Assembly (NCBI GenBank): GCA_903912795.1
Contig: CAIWIS010000788.1
Location: 1-6,466, forward strand
Length of the DNA stretch: 6,466 nucleotides
Origin: an uncultured Bacteroidales bacterium
GTDB lineage: Bacteria > Bacteroidota > Bacteroidia > Bacteroidales > Paludibacteraceae
Direction: 5' to 3'
Position 1 is the stretch's first letter; each line of letters begins with the position of its first letter. Made by a program: the position numbers and the translations under genes. Positions 5,759-6,466 of the stretch are shown here, in pieces. The notes under the pieces are model-generated. The model was not told the origin of the DNA. It did not search any database and saw nothing but the letters and a program-made list of their open reading frames with translations.

Positions 5759-6466
5759 TTAATTTTTTGAGGTTATACTTGATATAATTATCTGATTTGA
5801 ATCCACTTTATAACTATACTTTAATTCCGTTTTCAACGCATCCAAAATATTTTCAACTGGCTCGTCAGTAAGAAATGAAGCCGAGACAACTCTTTTTGCC
5901 ACATTGTTATCATAATGCACTATATCGATACTATAAATTTTTTCCAATTTCTCTGCCAAACCGGCAAATGTCATATTCGAATAATTAAACCTTCCGGATA
6001 TCCATGCTGTATTCAGCTGCACATCGGTTTTTGCCAATGCATATTGGTTTGAAGAGCTATTATAAACAATTTCTTCGCCAGGCTTAAGTTTCATTTCACA
6101 ATTATCAGCAATAAATTTAACCGAGCCCTCAATCAATGTGGTTGAAACTTCATTCGTTTCAGCATTGGCGTGAACATTAAAACTTGTTCCCAATACTTCT
6201 GTCTTTGTTCCCAACGCCTCTACAGCAAATGGTCTGCTTTTGTCTTTTGCAACGTTGAAAAAAGCTTCACCAATCAGCTTCACATCCCGTCGTTCTTCCC
6301 CAAAGTCCGATTTATAAGTTAGTGAACTATTTTTATTTAAAGTAACCTTCGTTCCATCAGCCAATAAATACTCTACCGGAACCGATTGAGCTGAATATGT
6401 ATAAATTTCGTTTGGTTCAGTCGTATATAAATACGCCATTCCACACGTCATGGCAAAAAACACAAC
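5759..6466 (-). CDS. fecR: FecR-family transmembrane anti-sigma factor (C-terminal part; 5' end outside window)
   Basis: The product is an inner-membrane regulator that holds an ECF sigma factor and relays the state of an outer-membrane transducer. The visible 235 residues begin inside a membrane helix (VVFFAMTCGMAYLYTT). The periplasmic FecR domain follows, with its hallmarks LLADGTKVTLNKNSSLTY, VKLIGEAFFNVAKDKSRPF, EVLGTSFNVHA and LIEGSVKF, then LKPGEEIVYN. The chain ends with the DUF4974 (STN-like) C-terminal domain, starting AWISGRFNYSNMTF and closing with ILDALKTELKYSYKVDSNQI. Bacteroidota members are usually 300-400 residues, so about 80-120 N-terminal residues (the cytoplasmic sigma-binding part) are missing. 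The frame is open to the last base; a GTG at 6463-6461 lies within the membrane helix and is not a credible start. The susC transducer with a matching STN domain lies 205 bp downstream, and the sigma gene is expected upstream. No minus-strand terminator separates fecR from susC. Confidence 0.93.
   Translation of the reverse strand, partial: VVFFAMTCGMAYLYTTEPNEIYTYSAQSVPVEYLLADGTKVTLNKNSSLTYKSDFGEERRDVKLIGEAFFNVAKDKSRPFAVEALGTKTEVLGTSFNVHANAETNEVSTTLIEGSVKFIADNCEMKLKPGEEIVYNSSSNQYALAKTDVQLNTAWISGRFNYSNMTFAGLAEKLEKIYSIDIVHYDNNVAKRVVSASFLTDEPVENILDALKTELKYSYKVDSNQIIISSITSKN

Overview
The window looks like part of a polysaccharide-utilisation locus (PUL) of a low-GC member of the Bacteroidota. 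All four protein genes lie on the minus strand. Supporting evidence is the SusC/SusD pair, loosely conserved lipoboxes followed by acidic residues, start codons preceded by A/T-rich sequence without Shine-Dalgarno motifs, and a TAnnTTTG promoter element typical of the phylum. The genus and the substrate cannot be read from the sequence.

Layout in the direction of transcription (right to left): (1) 6466-5759, the C-terminal part of a FecR-type anti-sigma factor, cut by the window edge. (2) 5758-5554, a 205-bp intergenic region. (3) 5553-2140, a SusC-type TonB-dependent transporter carrying an extra N-terminal STN signalling domain. (4) 2119-392, its SusD-type surface lipoprotein partner, 20 bp downstream. 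(5) 351-1, the start of an unrecognised lipoprotein gene that runs off the left edge. The cognate ECF sigma factor should lie just beyond the right edge, and any glycan-degrading enzymes beyond the left edge. Neither can be seen.

The genes suggest a trans-envelope signalling circuit. Ligand capture by SusC/SusD is sensed through the periplasmic STN domain of SusC. This contacts the C-terminal domain of FecR in the inner membrane, which releases an ECF sigma factor to transcribe susC, susD and downstream genes.

The most interesting element is in the 205-bp gap, on the opposite strand. A TATCTTTG promoter box (5584-5591) points away from susC, and a strong intrinsic terminator (hairpin plus T8) ends about 115 nt later at about 5714. 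No gene is expressed from this unit, so it reads as a free-standing small RNA, antisense to the presumed susC leader. The geometry matches the DonS-type cis-antisense sRNAs described for ECF/anti-sigma-controlled PULs of Bacteroides. Its predicted folds include a possible H-type pseudoknot and a CCCC apical loop that would face a GGGG loop in the susC leader.
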